Shown one piece after another: positions 16,316 through 25,613 of a stretch of DNA of 64,000 nt. The notes under the pieces were generated by a model. The model did no database searches and was not told where the DNA came from. It saw only the letters and a program-made list of their open reading frames with translations. Position 1 is the stretch's first letter. Each line of letters starts with the position of its first letter. The DNA is taken from positions 2,486,211 to 2,550,210 of the forward strand of contig NZ_KZ454943.1 of assembly GCF_002797395.1 (NCBI RefSeq), given 5' to 3'. The DNA is from Bacillus solitudinis (GTDB lineage Bacteria; Bacillota; Bacilli; Bacillales; Bacillaceae_D). A program made the position numbers and the translations under genes.

Positions 16316-17359
16316 TCATAGGGCATACTGTTCTTTTCGTTTATCAATGCGAATAACAGTGTCATGACGGGCTAGTTCAATCCCTGAATCCTGAATCAAC
16401 CACTCGTCATGTACCTCTTTACCCATAGTTAGTGCAATAATCGCTGCAGGAATATCCGCTCCTGCCGCATGGGAAAAGGCATACCCTCCACCAAAGCGAG
16501 GATTTATATCAATAACATAATAATTGGTACCATCGTAATACACATCAGTATTCATGTAACCAGCATGACCTAAGTTTTCTCCCATTCTCCGTGCGATTTC
16601 TAGTAATTCAGGGGGATTCTCTGTAATACATCTATCGATATCTCCACCTCGCATTTCCAATTGCTTACGAATAAGGGAAGTGAGAAAACGACCGTTTAAA
16701 TCATTAAACATATCCACACTAAATTTTTCACCTTCGACTACTTCTTGGATAATCACATTATCCTCTGGATCGTTGGAAGTAGCGTCATCTAAGGGTGATT
16801 CCTTAATTTCACGAACGGCATGATTGTAAGCCAATTTCATATCTTCAATGTTATGGGCAAATTCAATACCTATAGACGCAGAGCCATTACGAGGCTTCAC
16901 GATTAATGGAAAGGACACTTCGTTATTTTTTAAAGCATTTTCAGCATCTTCTATGTTTAGGTAAGAGAGTGGAGCCTTAACCTCAAATGCCTTCAGTAGC
17001 TCTCGGTATTTTCCTTTATCCCGTACCTTATCGACAATGTTTGTGTCCGGAATAAAAACAGAGACACCCATGTTTTCCAATTCCTCTTTGTGAGCAGATA
17101 GCTTGGGTACTTCCCAATCATTTAATGGAACAAGACATTTCACTTCATGTTTTTTGCAAATCTCAAATATCGCTTTCATATATCGCGAGTCTGTTTGATG
17201 GGGAATCACATAATTTTCATCTCCTACTTGGAGTGATGGTGCGTTATCCTCCGGATCGGCAACAATCACCTTTCCATTTATATCAGCTTTTCTTAATGCA
17301 TCCTGAAAAAAACCGACAAAGTCTATGCGTCTTGCACTTGATGTTAGTAAGATATTCAA
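16316..17359 (-). CDS. ATP-grasp ligase-like protein (carbamoyl-phosphate synthase L-type fold), 347 aa
   Basis: The start TTG 17359 is chosen because GAGGAGAGG lies 7 nt upstream; a longer frame to 17401 lacks a ribosome site. N-terminal Rossmann-like part (ILLTSSARRIDFVGFF), ATP-grasp domain with KPRNGSASIGI (ATP loop), VIIQEVVEGEKFSVDMF and the metal-binding DINPRFGGGYAFSHAAG. These enzymes join a carboxylate to an amine through an acyl-phosphate. Paired with an M20 hydrolase, it suggests a cycle that makes and breaks an amide-linked compound. The actual substrate cannot be read from the sequence. Confidence 0.83.
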   Translation of the reverse strand: MNILLTSSARRIDFVGFFQDALRKADINGKVIVADPEDNAPSLQVGDENYVIPHQTDSRYMKAIFEICKKHEVKCLVPLNDWEVPKLSAHKEELENMGVSVFIPDTNIVDKVRDKGKYRELLKAFEVKAPLSYLNIEDAENALKNNEVSFPLIVKPRNGSASIGIEFAHNIEDMKLAYNHAVREIKESPLDDATSNDPEDNVIIQEVVEGEKFSVDMFNDLNGRFLTSLIRKQLEMRGGDIDRCITENPPELLEIARRMGENLGHAGYMNTDVYYDGTNYYVIDINPRFGGGYAFSHAAGADIPAAIIALTMGKEVHDEWLIQDSGIELARHDTVIRIDKRKEQYAL

Positions 17360-17592
17360 AGTGAATCCTCTCCTCGTGGTTTTAATTTGTCTACTAAACA
17401 AGACACTATTCTTTACCCATAAGCATAAACTTCAACCTACCTTTATAAAATTTTGAAGATTTTACAAAAGAAATATTCTCGTATTTTTAGTTTAGAAATT
17501 GTTATTGAAAATAATGGAGTCAATTCGAATTCAGTAAACATAATGAGACAGGTTTAGAGGAAGTGGAGAAAATTCTAAATTGGGAATTGACT

Positions 17593-17620
17593 TTGATATC
17601 GAATTACCAAATGCTATACT
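17593..17620 (+). promoter_or_regulatory. Putative promoter of the DUF3934 gene
   Basis: TTGATA (17593-17598), a 16-nt spacer and TATACT (17615-17620), 43 nt before the start codon. The rest of the 17360-17662 gap shows nothing else. Confidence 0.45.
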
Positions 17621-17662
17621 TCATAGTAGGCAACTAAGTAAAATTGAAATAGGTGATATTAT

Positions 17663-17833
17663 TTGAGTAAAGCAAAGGGTAAAGGTGGAACAGGTAGGGG
17701 AACAGACAAAAAAGGATGGAACAGATGGCAAGCTAGTGCTAAGAAGGCAAAAGCCAAAGCGAAACCTTATAAAAGTAAAGAAAGTAAAAAGCAGACCGGT
17801 TCTGCAGCTTCTGACCATGAAAAAGGGGATTGA
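17663..17833 (+). CDS. DUF3934-type small basic protein, 56 aa
   Basis: TTG 17663 follows AGGTGAT. The protein begins SKAKGKGGTGRGTDKKGWNR and continues WQASAKKAKAKAKPYK, a Lys/Gly-rich sequence that I recognise as the DUF3934 family of Bacillaceae small proteins (usually 40-60 aa). Function is unknown; the composition suggests binding to nucleic acid or ribosomes. It is too short and too unusual in composition for routine gene callers. It stands alone between the ATP-grasp gene and a repeat cluster. Confidence 0.75.
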   Translation: MSKAKGKGGTGRGTDKKGWNRWQASAKKAKAKAKPYKSKESKKQTGSAASDHEKGD

Positions 17834-17856
17834 CATTTAAGACTAAATCTAAATAG

Positions 17857-18138
17857 AAGAGGCTATCTCAAAAGCGGATGAAAAGGTTGCAATGGCTCCG
17901 CGCGCCCGCTATGAGACATCTTCACTGATTGCTTAAAAGGGTACTAAAAAAGGTGAAAACCGTGAGGCCACTGAAAAACCCTTTAAAAGCATTTCGAGGA
18001 AGCAGTAATGGCTTCACTCGTTGTGCGCCTTGCTATGAGAAAACCACTCATAGCAAGACTTTTCAAACCGGGCAACGGTTTCGCGCATTACTAAGAGGGC
18101 ACTGAAAAAGGAAAAGTACCCTTTTTACAGTGCCCTCA
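17857..18138 (+). repeat. Modular intergenic repeat cluster
   Basis: Modules in order: AGAGGCTATCTCAAAAGCG, a GAGGCCACTGAAAAA half-copy, a stem TTGCTATGAG/CTCATAGCAA (18030-18056), and a complete GAGGGCACTGAAAAAGG palindrome (18095-18138) closed by TGCCCTC. Related modules occur at 20990, 22751, 31745 and 48053. No gene is seen in 17834-18316. Confidence 0.7.
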
Positions 18139-18316
18139 TCATACAATCCTTTTTGAGTATTGAAAGGATTTGGAGAATTTGTAGTGTATGTTTTTAATGA
18201 AATTATGTTATTTTTTTTAAGAAAAGGATTAGGACCAATTAATATCCCCTAAACTTTTTTTGTGAAATAGAGAACTACCAGACTATGCATCAGCTTCTGC
18301 TTCTTCAACCAAGAAA

Positions 18317-19336
18317 TTATCTAATCATCGTTTGGGTTATACTGTTCCAATCATTAACCGTATTTCCAAAGTTTACAATCCTAAGATAATTTGCAGAGGT
18401 TGGTTCAATTTCATAAGTTTCAAAGGATGTTGTGTTTCCTGAACTTTCTCCCACGTAGACTGTGTTCCATTCAGAACCGTCCGTAGACATTTCAATTTGA
18501 AAACTTGATTTCCTCACATCGCCTTCATACCATGCAATAGCAACTTGTTCAATGGTATGTTCTTTTTCTAGTTCATATGCGATCCATTGATTTTCCCCAT
18601 TAGCTGACCATCTTGTCAGGAAGTCGCCATCGATTGTATTCTCAGGGGTATTTTCATCCTGATATGAGCTGGCTGTTAATTTAATAGGTTCGATTTTCGA
18701 GTGTAACGGTTCAATGGATGAGATGCTAATCGGGCCATTTTCCTCATCTTGAAAGGTTGTTAGTCTTAAATACCTTGTTTCTGTAGGAAGAAATAAATAG
18801 GATTCCCCCTCAAAATCCGTTTCACTTATGGCGCCTTCCCAAACTTCTGTCCAAATCTTCCTATCGTTCGATACTTCTATTTTCGTATGGAGGCTATTTT
18901 CATATACCTCTTTCCAAATAATTCGTAACCCATAAAAAACATGTGTAAATCCAAAATCATACTCAATCCATTCCTCAGCGGCGGTTCCAGACCAAACTGT
19001 GTTCGGATTTCCATCCATTGTATTTTCAGGTCCATACCCGGTTTCGTTAGAGCTTGATGTAATATTAGAGACCCAAATGTTTGTTTTAGCTATTTCTTGA
19101 GATTGATACGAAATTTCTTGATTAAAATAGGCTAAACTTGAGATGAATAAAATTGCTACTAAGGCAACAGCACTCGATAATGGAACAAAACTCTTAAAAA
19201 AAGACTTTCTTTTTTTGTTCATTGTATGCTGTTTTACTGCTTCAACCATTTGTTTTTTCTTTGAATCATCTAAAGAATGTTTACTGAACACGTGGTGATC
19301 TAAACCACTTTTAATCCCTTTAAACTTGTCACTCAT
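18317..19336 (-). CDS. Anti-sigma-like membrane protein with two F5/8 C (discoidin) domains, 339 aa
   Basis: A cytoplasmic N-terminus (1-48) with KKQMVEAVKQHTMNKKRKSF, one membrane helix (about 50-70, SAVALVAILFISSLAYF), then two extracellular F5/8 C-type carbohydrate-binding domains: about 83-210 (NTMDGNPNTVWSG, EWIEYDFG, TRYLRLT) and 215-339 (NTIDGDFLTRWSANGENQW, ANYLRIVNFG). Its start overlaps the end of the ECF sigma gene by 8 nt, the usual sigma/anti-sigma arrangement. I infer that glycan binding outside frees the sigma factor inside, as proposed for RsgI proteins with carbohydrate-binding modules in clostridia. The N-terminus shows no classical zinc-binding anti-sigma motif. Confidence 0.75.
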   Translation of the reverse strand: MSDKFKGIKSGLDHHVFSKHSLDDSKKKQMVEAVKQHTMNKKRKSFFKSFVPLSSAVALVAILFISSLAYFNQEISYQSQEIAKTNIWVSNITSSSNETGYGPENTMDGNPNTVWSGTAAEEWIEYDFGFTHVFYGLRIIWKEVYENSLHTKIEVSNDRKIWTEVWEGAISETDFEGESYLFLPTETRYLRLTTFQDEENGPISISSIEPLHSKIEPIKLTASSYQDENTPENTIDGDFLTRWSANGENQWIAYELEKEHTIEQVAIAWYEGDVRKSSFQIEMSTDGSEWNTVYVGESSGNTTSFETYEIEPTSANYLRIVNFGNTVNDWNSITQTMIR

Positions 19337-19883
19337 ATTCTGACTCCTTAGTTAGTGTGACTTTTAAACGTTGTCTGCCTCGTTGTAACCGGCTCTTTAC
19401 GGTTCCTACATTGACTTGTAAAAATTGACTAATTTCAGTTGAAGACATTTCATGATAGTAATATAAAATAATAACTTCTCTATATTTAACTGGAAGTGCT
19501 AATACATTTTTAGCTAGAGTTTTGTCTTCAGCTATTTGTATCACCGTATCTTCAGGCGAGGTGTTTCCCTTTTTGGGCATCAGCGATTCTAACAAGTCTG
19601 AAACAATGGTTGTTTTAAAGTAACTATTTCGTAAGATATCTTTACTTCGATTTGCTGCTATTTGATAAATCCATGTCTTTAATGACCCTTCATGACGAAA
19701 GGTATCTAAATTATCGTATACCTTTATAAAAACATCCTGTGTAATATCCTCAGCCATGCCCCAATCCTTCACATACGTAAAGGAGAAATTGGTTATCTGT
19801 TTTGCATATAGTTCAATTAATTCTTCAATAAGCTGCTCTTTATTTTTAAATTTACTGTTTTCTAAAAAATCATGATTGGACAA
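19329..19883 (-). CDS. ECF-type RNA polymerase sigma factor, 184 aa
   Basis: Region 2 (LIELYAKQITNFSFTYVKDW, AEDITQDVFIKVYDNLDTF, LKTWIYQIAANRSKDILR) and region 4 (LPVKYREVIILYYYHEMSST, EISQFLQVNVGTVKSRLQRG) fit the ECF subfamily. Start TTG 19883 is preferred to GTG 19892 because GGAG lies 8 nt before it. It is co-transcribed with, and overlaps, the discoidin anti-sigma gene. An extended -10 TGTTATAAT lies near 19978-19986 on the minus strand. Likely targets are polysaccharide-use genes, possibly some in this window, but no shared ECF promoter motif was identified. Confidence 0.9.
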   Translation of the reverse strand: MSNHDFLENSKFKNKEQLIEELIELYAKQITNFSFTYVKDWGMAEDITQDVFIKVYDNLDTFRHEGSLKTWIYQIAANRSKDILRNSYFKTTIVSDLLESLMPKKGNTSPEDTVIQIAEDKTLAKNVLALPVKYREVIILYYYHEMSSTEISQFLQVNVGTVKSRLQRGRQRLKVTLTKESEYE

Positions 19884-20179
19884 AAGAATCACTCCAGTAG
19901 ATGTATGGAAGTTAAGAAGGTCCCAAAAGTCCTTTTTTGAGACTCATTTTTATAAACATAATGTCTAACTTAATAGATTATAACATTGCTTACTAATGAA
20001 ATTTGGGTAACCTTTTAAATGAACTTTTGTTGATTAATCGCATATCAACATTAATTCCATTTATAATGGGTCGTACTTGGTAGAATGGATGAAAGGTTCA
20101 CCTGTCTTCAGCGTTTGGCTTGAAATGTTATAATAAGATCAAATGAGGAAACAATAAAGTGTAAAACAAGGAGAATTCA

Positions 20180-20917
20180 ATGAATAATTATAAATTGGTC
20201 ATTCAATATGATGGCGGACGCTATAAGGGCTGGCAGCGGCTAGGAAATGGCGAAAATACAATTCAAGGAAAAATAGAAAATGTTTTATCAGAGCTAGTAG
20301 AAAATAAAGTCGAAATCATCGGGTGCAGCCGAACCGATGCAGGGGTGCATGCCTTTGCTCAAATAGCCAATTTTAAAAGTAGTGAGAATCTAACAGAGTC
20401 TGAAGTCAAACATTATTTGAATAGATATTTACCACAGGATATAAGCGTTACAGAGGTGACTCTAGTTAATGATCGTTTTCATGCGAGGTATAACGCAAAA
20501 GACAAAACGTATCTATATAAAATTTGGAACGAAGAGCATATAAATCCATTCATGCGAAAATACAGTATGCATATTGAGAAAAAGTTAGAAATTACAAAAA
20601 TGAGGCAAGCATCTCAATACTTCATAGGAGAACATGACTTTACTGCTTTTTCAAATGCCAAGTCTAAGAAAAAGTCGATGGTGAGGAAAGTTTATGCGAT
20701 CGATATTGAAGAGAATGCAGGCTTCATTGAGATTAAAGTACGAGGGAATGGGTTTCTTTATAATATGGTTAGAAAAATGGTTGGTACATTGATAGATGTT
20801 GGTTTAGGTGAAATAAAAGCTGAAAGTATACCAGAAATTTTAAAATCACAAGAAAGAAACCAAACAGGACGTATGGCTGATCCTGGTGGTTTGTATTTGG
20901 AAAAGATTGATTTTTAG
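20180..20917 (+). CDS. truA: tRNA pseudouridine(38-40) synthase TruA, 245 aa
   Basis: Full-length TruA: YDGGRYKGWQRLGNGENTIQ near the N-terminus, the catalytic-aspartate motif GCSRTDAGVHA (Asp53), FHARYNAKDKTYLYKIW, HDFTAFSN and the C-terminal GNGFLYNMVRKMVGTLIDVG. It converts uridines 38-40 of the anticodon stem-loop in many tRNAs. AAGGAG precedes ATG. Here it stands alone rather than in the ribosomal-protein cluster where the main Bacillus truA usually lies, so it may be a second copy. Confidence 0.95.
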   Translation: MNNYKLVIQYDGGRYKGWQRLGNGENTIQGKIENVLSELVENKVEIIGCSRTDAGVHAFAQIANFKSSENLTESEVKHYLNRYLPQDISVTEVTLVNDRFHARYNAKDKTYLYKIWNEEHINPFMRKYSMHIEKKLEITKMRQASQYFIGEHDFTAFSNAKSKKKSMVRKVYAIDIEENAGFIEIKVRGNGFLYNMVRKMVGTLIDVGLGEIKAESIPEILKSQERNQTGRMADPGGLYLEKIDF

Positions 20918-20989
20918 ATGGAAAGGATTCACGTTGTTGGTTTGGCTGTCACAAACTTTTAGGTCTTAGCTTCCTAAAAAAAATAAAAA

Positions 20990-21110
20990 CTTGTTCCCTT
21001 GGTCAGGAACGAAGACGTAACAATGGCTTCTGTCGCTACTCGCCTTACGATGAGAAACCACTTATCGTAAGGCTTTTAAAAGATGTTGCGACTTCGCACA
21101 TGCAAACATA
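20990..21110 (+). repeat. Intergenic repeat with CGCCTTACGATGAG stem
   Basis: GTTCC/GGAAC hairpin (20993-21010), then GTAACAATGGCTTC, GTCGCTACTCGCCTTACGAT and the complementary ATCGTAAGGC, ending GTTGCGACTTCGCACAT. The outer GTCGC/GCGAC arms also pair. Same module as at 22790, 31990 and 48150. The remaining bases to 21324 show no gene. Confidence 0.65.
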
Positions 21111-21324
21111 GATATGGATAGCTACTCAGAGTTGTGGAAATTAAGTTTTTAGTCACTAATAAGTCACCATCTAGCTTCAGCGAGTGAGTAACACGGTCTT
21201 TGAAAAGCTTTTTTTAATATGTTCGTCGCGATTTCAGATTAATGATCCTCCTCTGAAATTAAGGGGCATTAAAGTTTCTACCTAAACTGTGTTATAGTTA
21301 AGGAAACGATAGGAGGTAGATATT

Positions 21325-22719
21325 ATGAATCAAGACCAATTTTTTCTCTATGGTCAACAAAATCATATCCAATTAAAAGCAGAAAGAGCTTCATATTATC
21401 TGCAAGGTGAAATTATAGAAGCGTTTAGTGAAAACAATGAGGTTTATTATCTGTTTTTTTATAAATCCCAGTTCCTCACAGCTGCAAAAGCAACAAGACT
21501 TCGTCGCAACTCATTCATCGAGCATGCTTTTAAAAAAGGTATGGTTTTTGAGTCTCCTCATCCGTTAATTAACGTATTACTAACCTCCAATCAACCTTGC
21601 CAAATTATTAGCTTAAAGCCATTATTAAAAAAGCTCGAAGTGAATTACTCTCCACAGGAAAAAGCGCATATTCTAACCTTCTTTGAATCGTTTGTACCCA
21701 AAAAGCAATTGTTTGAAGAAATGATCTCGATTTTCTACGAATATCGTCGGAACGGACAGAGGTATTTGGGCTACCGAATTATTCAGATTTTAATGGATTT
21801 TGCCCCGAAGCATAGTTTGGTAAAACAGCTTGCCAAAGATCCAATGGCTAATAAATATGCTAGTCTTTACAATGAAGGCTCTGAGAAGTTGTTTGAAAAG
21901 GATTTGATTTTTGCAGAGAAAACACTTTATTCTCAAAAAGATAATGAGCAAAAGTTTAACCTACTCATAGCCCACTTGGAACTAGAGTCCAGATGGAGCG
22001 ATTTGATAGCTATGTTTATGTATAAATTAATATTAACCCCTTCAACTGACTACTATAACCCTCTTAAAAAAACACTTGAACAGCATTTAAACGAAAATGA
22101 AACAGTCTATATTTTAGAGCAGTTATCCTGTCAACTACCCAATTTCCTTCCTTTGCAACAAGATTTATTTAATGAATATGTTAAAGAAAATAGGCTTGAA
22201 GAAATATTTACTATGATGAACAAATATGACTTTAAGCTCAGTAATGATCAGATTGAGACATTTGAAAACATGCTACAACAATTAGATTTAAATGCACATT
22301 CCTTGCAACCAGACAGGCTTAATCAATTGTTAAGCCCGCTGATTGACTTAATTCCTGAAAAAGCTGAACTATTGCTCAATAAATATGTAAGTTCATTATT
22401 GAAAAACTATGACTTAACTTATATTGGTGAGTGGCTCGCTCCTTTTAAAGAAAACCATCAAACACTAGAGGTTTTTAAAAGAATTGATACCATGAAGAAG
22501 CTTAGTGATGATTTAGACCAAATGCAAACTCTAGGAGAGCTGTACTATGAGTTTAAACACCTAGATAAAGCAATTGAGTGTTTTAGCTGGGAGATGGAAT
22601 TGAAACCGAATGAACCCAAACCCATACAATGGATATCAAAAGTTTATCGAGACAAAGGGATGAATACGGAATCAGACGCATATCGCCAACTATGCATTAA
22701 TTTGCAAAAACGAGCATAA
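21325..22719 (+). CDS. TPR-like protein of unknown function, 464 aa
   Basis: A soluble helical protein without signal peptide. The first 100 residues are mixed (YYLQGEIIEAFSENNEVYYL), the rest consists of helix pairs, ending with a recognisable tetratricopeptide unit near 395-450 (LYYEFKHLDKAIECFSWEME followed by KPNEPKPIQWISKVYRDKG). GGAGG precedes ATG. I do not recognise a specific family; comparable TPR proteins in Bacillaceae are unassigned. Probably a protein-protein interaction scaffold. It is transcribed alone and ends before a palindromic terminator at 22870. Confidence 0.75.
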   Translation: MNQDQFFLYGQQNHIQLKAERASYYLQGEIIEAFSENNEVYYLFFYKSQFLTAAKATRLRRNSFIEHAFKKGMVFESPHPLINVLLTSNQPCQIISLKPLLKKLEVNYSPQEKAHILTFFESFVPKKQLFEEMISIFYEYRRNGQRYLGYRIIQILMDFAPKHSLVKQLAKDPMANKYASLYNEGSEKLFEKDLIFAEKTLYSQKDNEQKFNLLIAHLELESRWSDLIAMFMYKLILTPSTDYYNPLKKTLEQHLNENETVYILEQLSCQLPNFLPLQQDLFNEYVKENRLEEIFTMMNKYDFKLSNDQIETFENMLQQLDLNAHSLQPDRLNQLLSPLIDLIPEKAELLLNKYVSSLLKNYDLTYIGEWLAPFKENHQTLEVFKRIDTMKKLSDDLDQMQTLGELYYEFKHLDKAIECFSWEMELKPNEPKPIQWISKVYRDKGMNTESDAYRQLCINLQKRA

Positions 22720-22750
22720 AGATGGGAAGTCTTAAACAATCTCAATTCGA

Positions 22751-22920
22751 AAGAGGTTGTCTCAAAATCATAGGATATATCAATACTTCCGTCCCTACTC
22801 GTCTTACGCTAAGAAAAAACTACTCATCGTAAGGTCTTTAAAAAGATGTAGCGACTTCGCATATTGCTAGGGGGTGCGTCATAAGGTCAAAAACTGACCT
22901 TATGACGCACCCTCTTTTTT
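22751..22920 (+). repeat. Composite intergenic repeat ending in a strong terminator
   Basis: AGAGGTTGTCTCAAAATC, then a degenerate TCTTACGCTAAG stem, GTAGCGACTTCGCATATTGCT and a perfect palindrome GGGTGCGTCATAAGGTCA/TGACCTTATGACGCACCC (22872-22912) followed by CTTTTTT. The last part is the strongest member of the GTCATAAGG family. Confidence 0.75.
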
Positions 22921-23078
22921 AAGATTGAAGCCAGATTTATAAAATATTGTTTCGTAGCTTTTGTACCAATTATGTGATGATTTTACGTATCAAGTATTAA
23001 GATAAAAGGAAGCAACATAATTTGAAGGAAACCCCAAATGACTTTATAAAATATGTCTTTAAAGGGAGTGGTTCTGAA

Positions 23079-24416
23079 ATGAGTAGAATATTAATTAAAC
23101 ATGCAGAGATTATTACAATGAATAAGGATGAAGAAATAATAAATGCTGACATTTTAATAGAAAATGACAAGATTAAAGCTATTGGGACGGATTTAAAAGA
23201 AACTGGAGATGAAAAAGTGATTGATGCAACGGAAAGGCTAGTGATCCCAGGGTTTATACAAACACATATTCACTTATGCCAAACAATCTTTCGTGGAAAA
23301 GGTGATGACTTAGAACTCATGGATTGGTTAAAAAAACGAATATGGCCCCTGGAGGCTGCTCATGACGAAGAGTCTATTTATTATTCAGCGTTGCTTGGGA
23401 TAGGGGAGCTAATCCAAAGTGGTACAACAACTATTGTTGATATGGAAACTGTCCATCATACAGATTATGCATTTAAAGCTATCGCCAAAAGTGGGATAAG
23501 GGCTTTATCTGGTAAGGTTATGATGGATAAAGGCGAAGAAGTGCCTCCTCAATTACAGGAAAAAACATCAGAATCAATTGAAAAAAGCGTTGCCCTTATG
23601 GAAAAATGGAACAACTTTGATAACGGCAGGATAAAGTATGCCTTCTCACCTCGTTTTGTTGTTTCTTGTACGGAAGAGTTATTAAAAGAAGTCAGTAGGC
23701 TGTCTAAATCCTATCAAGTCTATGTTCATACGCATGCTTCAGAAAATAAAGGAGAAATTGAAATTGTCGAGAGAGAAACAGGAATGAGAAACATTGAATA
23801 TTTAGATTATTTAGGATTAGCGAACGAAAGATTAATCTTGGCTCACTGTATTTGGCTAAATGAAAAGGAAAAGACAATTATAAAAGAAAAAGGAGTTCAC
23901 GTTAGCCATTGTCCGGGGTCTAATTTAAAATTAGCATCTGGTATCGCGGAAGTCCCTCATTTATTGGAACAAAGCATTTCAGTTAGTTTAGGGGCAGATG
24001 GCGCTCCCTGTAATAATAACTTGGATATGTTTAATGAAATGAGATTAGCAGCATTAATCCAAAAGCCTTCTCACGGGTCAACAACCATGGATGCAAAAAC
24101 CGTTTTTCGTATGGCAACAATTAATGGGGCTAAAGCAATTGGAATGGAAGATCAAATAGGGAGTATTGAAGTTGGAAAAAAAGCAGATTTAGCTATTTTA
24201 AATCTAAATGATTTTCATACGTACCCATCCTTTGATGTTGACCCTATCTCAAGAATTGTCTACTCTGCCACTAGGGCTGATGTAGTAACTACAATAATTA
24301 ATGGGGAGATTGTAATGGAAAATCGAGTCATTAAAACAATGGAGAAAAAAGTAATTTTACATGAAGCCAATGCTTCAATTAAACGTTTAATTAAAAAAAT
24401 TCCATTACTTAGTTGA
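23079..24416 (+). CDS. Amidohydrolase, TRZ/ATZ-deaminase family, 445 aa
   Basis: Start 23079 is preferred because AAAGGGAGTGG is correctly spaced; the upstream frame from 23022 lacks a site. Metal-dependent hydrolase motifs: QTHIHLCQTIFRG (HxH), HTHASEN, LAHCIWL (third His) and GADGAPCNNNLDMFNEMR (catalytic Asp). The family includes 5'-deoxyadenosine/S-adenosylhomocysteine deaminases, guanine deaminase and triazine hydrolases. A nucleoside or purine-like deaminase is most likely here. It appears monocistronic; an inverted repeat follows. Confidence 0.85.
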   Translation: MSRILIKHAEIITMNKDEEIINADILIENDKIKAIGTDLKETGDEKVIDATERLVIPGFIQTHIHLCQTIFRGKGDDLELMDWLKKRIWPLEAAHDEESIYYSALLGIGELIQSGTTTIVDMETVHHTDYAFKAIAKSGIRALSGKVMMDKGEEVPPQLQEKTSESIEKSVALMEKWNNFDNGRIKYAFSPRFVVSCTEELLKEVSRLSKSYQVYVHTHASENKGEIEIVERETGMRNIEYLDYLGLANERLILAHCIWLNEKEKTIIKEKGVHVSHCPGSNLKLASGIAEVPHLLEQSISVSLGADGAPCNNNLDMFNEMRLAALIQKPSHGSTTMDAKTVFRMATINGAKAIGMEDQIGSIEVGKKADLAILNLNDFHTYPSFDVDPISRIVYSATRADVVTTIINGEIVMENRVIKTMEKKVILHEANASIKRLIKKIPLLS

Positions 24417-24440
24417 TATTGATATAGGCTAGAACTTACG

Positions 24441-24480
24441 TATAAGCAGAAAGAAGAGTTAATCTATTTTTCTGCTTATA
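24441..24480. terminator. Inverted repeat between convergent genes
   Basis: TATAAGCAGAAA/TTTCTGCTTATA, a perfect 12-bp stem with a 16-nt loop. There is no long T-tract on either side, so termination is likely but not certain. Confidence 0.5.
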
Positions 24481-24531
24481 CTAAACAGGATATTATAATG
24501 GTTAATATAGATAGATTTAAATAGTGCTAGT

Positions 24532-25404
24532 TCATTCTGGAGGTAAATGATTCGATGACCGTCTATATTCTGTCGGGGAAGCATTCTTGATTGAGCGGAA
24601 TACTCGGGAAAAGGTCTTATAGGAACCGAATCCTGACTCAAGCGCAATCTCGGAAATGTTTAAGTCTGTTGAAACGAGTAAACCGCATGCATGCCTAATT
24701 CGTAAGTCATGTAGGAAATCAACAAATGTTTGACCAATTTGGTTTTTGAATAGGTCACTTAGAGAAGAGATGCTCATACTAAATTTTTCAGACAGAAATG
24801 GCAATGATAGCTCTTCATGGTAATGGAGATGAATATATTGAATGATATCCCAAATAAGAAGTCTTTTTGGCTTCTTATCCCACTTCTCCGAGTTATGAGG
24901 CAAAGCTTTGGCCCGTCTAGAACGATCAAATCTAATGAGAACCTCAACTAATTTTGCAACGAGAAGTTCTTTTTCCAGATCGATTGTTGTTAGTATTCTC
25001 TATACATTTCACAAAGTAAACCTTCTATCTGATTAAATTCCTTCTCTTCAAATTGCACAAAAGATGGTAGAAATTCCTCGGCTTCAAAGAGCAACGGATT
25101 CATTCGAGAATGCTGGCTATTAGTAAGAAGGTCCAGTCCGAAATTACAGTTGAAGAGTTTCCCTAGGGGCCGTTTCAATTTTATGGACTTGGTAAGGCAT
25201 AACAAATGTAAATGTACCCGGCTTCATTAGATGTCTGCTTCCATTAATGAGTTCAGTGCCAAATCCTTTAATAACTAAGGAAAACTCAAAAAAACCATGG
25301 CGGTGTGCTGGATATCCAAAAGCTAATTGATTCATAGATACGTGAAAAGGAAATGGAGTATTAGCATAAGGAAACTCTGTAAGATGCCTTGGTAAGGATG
25401 TCAT
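24532..25404 (-). pseudogene. AraC-family regulator broken by two frameshifts
   Basis: Three pieces in different frames together make one AraC protein. The N-terminal cupin part starts at 25404 (GGGGGAGG upstream; YPAHRHGFFEFSLVIKGFG) and runs out near 25144-25205. The middle piece (FNCNFGLDLLTNSQHSRMNP) runs to a stop at 24990. The frame then shifts again near 24997 to LTTIDLEKELLVAKLVEVL, continuing into the HTH part (LPFLSEKFSMSISSLSDLFK, ISEIALESGFGSYKTFSRVF, ASPTEYRR). At least two single-base lesions, so probably inactive unless they are sequencing errors. It lies next to the frameshifted arabinanase and may have regulated it. Confidence 0.82.
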
Positions 25405-25613
25405 GCAACCTCCCCCTTTGGAAAAAGTGAGATACACTGGTTCAGTATCTCAGGAGGTATTGCAACAAAGGGTAGAAGACTCTACAGAAGTTCTCTTAAA
25501 GAAATCTGCTAAAGCTTATGCTGCATTATTTGAAAGAGCGAATTTAAATTGATTTTTTCTTTTATTTGGGTATAGTCGAGAGTATTTCCGGGTATTCTCG
25601 GTAATTAAGATCA

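Noticed and set aside
17621-17836. Minus-strand frame rich in Cys, Phe and Ser
   Set aside because: It is the antisense shadow of the DUF3934-type gene, which has a ribosome site and a family match.
22921-23078. Possible purine or SAM-type riboswitch before the amidohydrolase
   Set aside because: Looked for because the enzyme may be a nucleoside deaminase; no conserved aptamer motif is present.
25420-25551. Frame of about 44 codons ending KKSAKAYAALFERANLN
   Set aside because: Protein-like composition but no ribosome site or ATG, and it overlaps the upstream region of the broken AraC gene. Possibly a gene tail; not supported.
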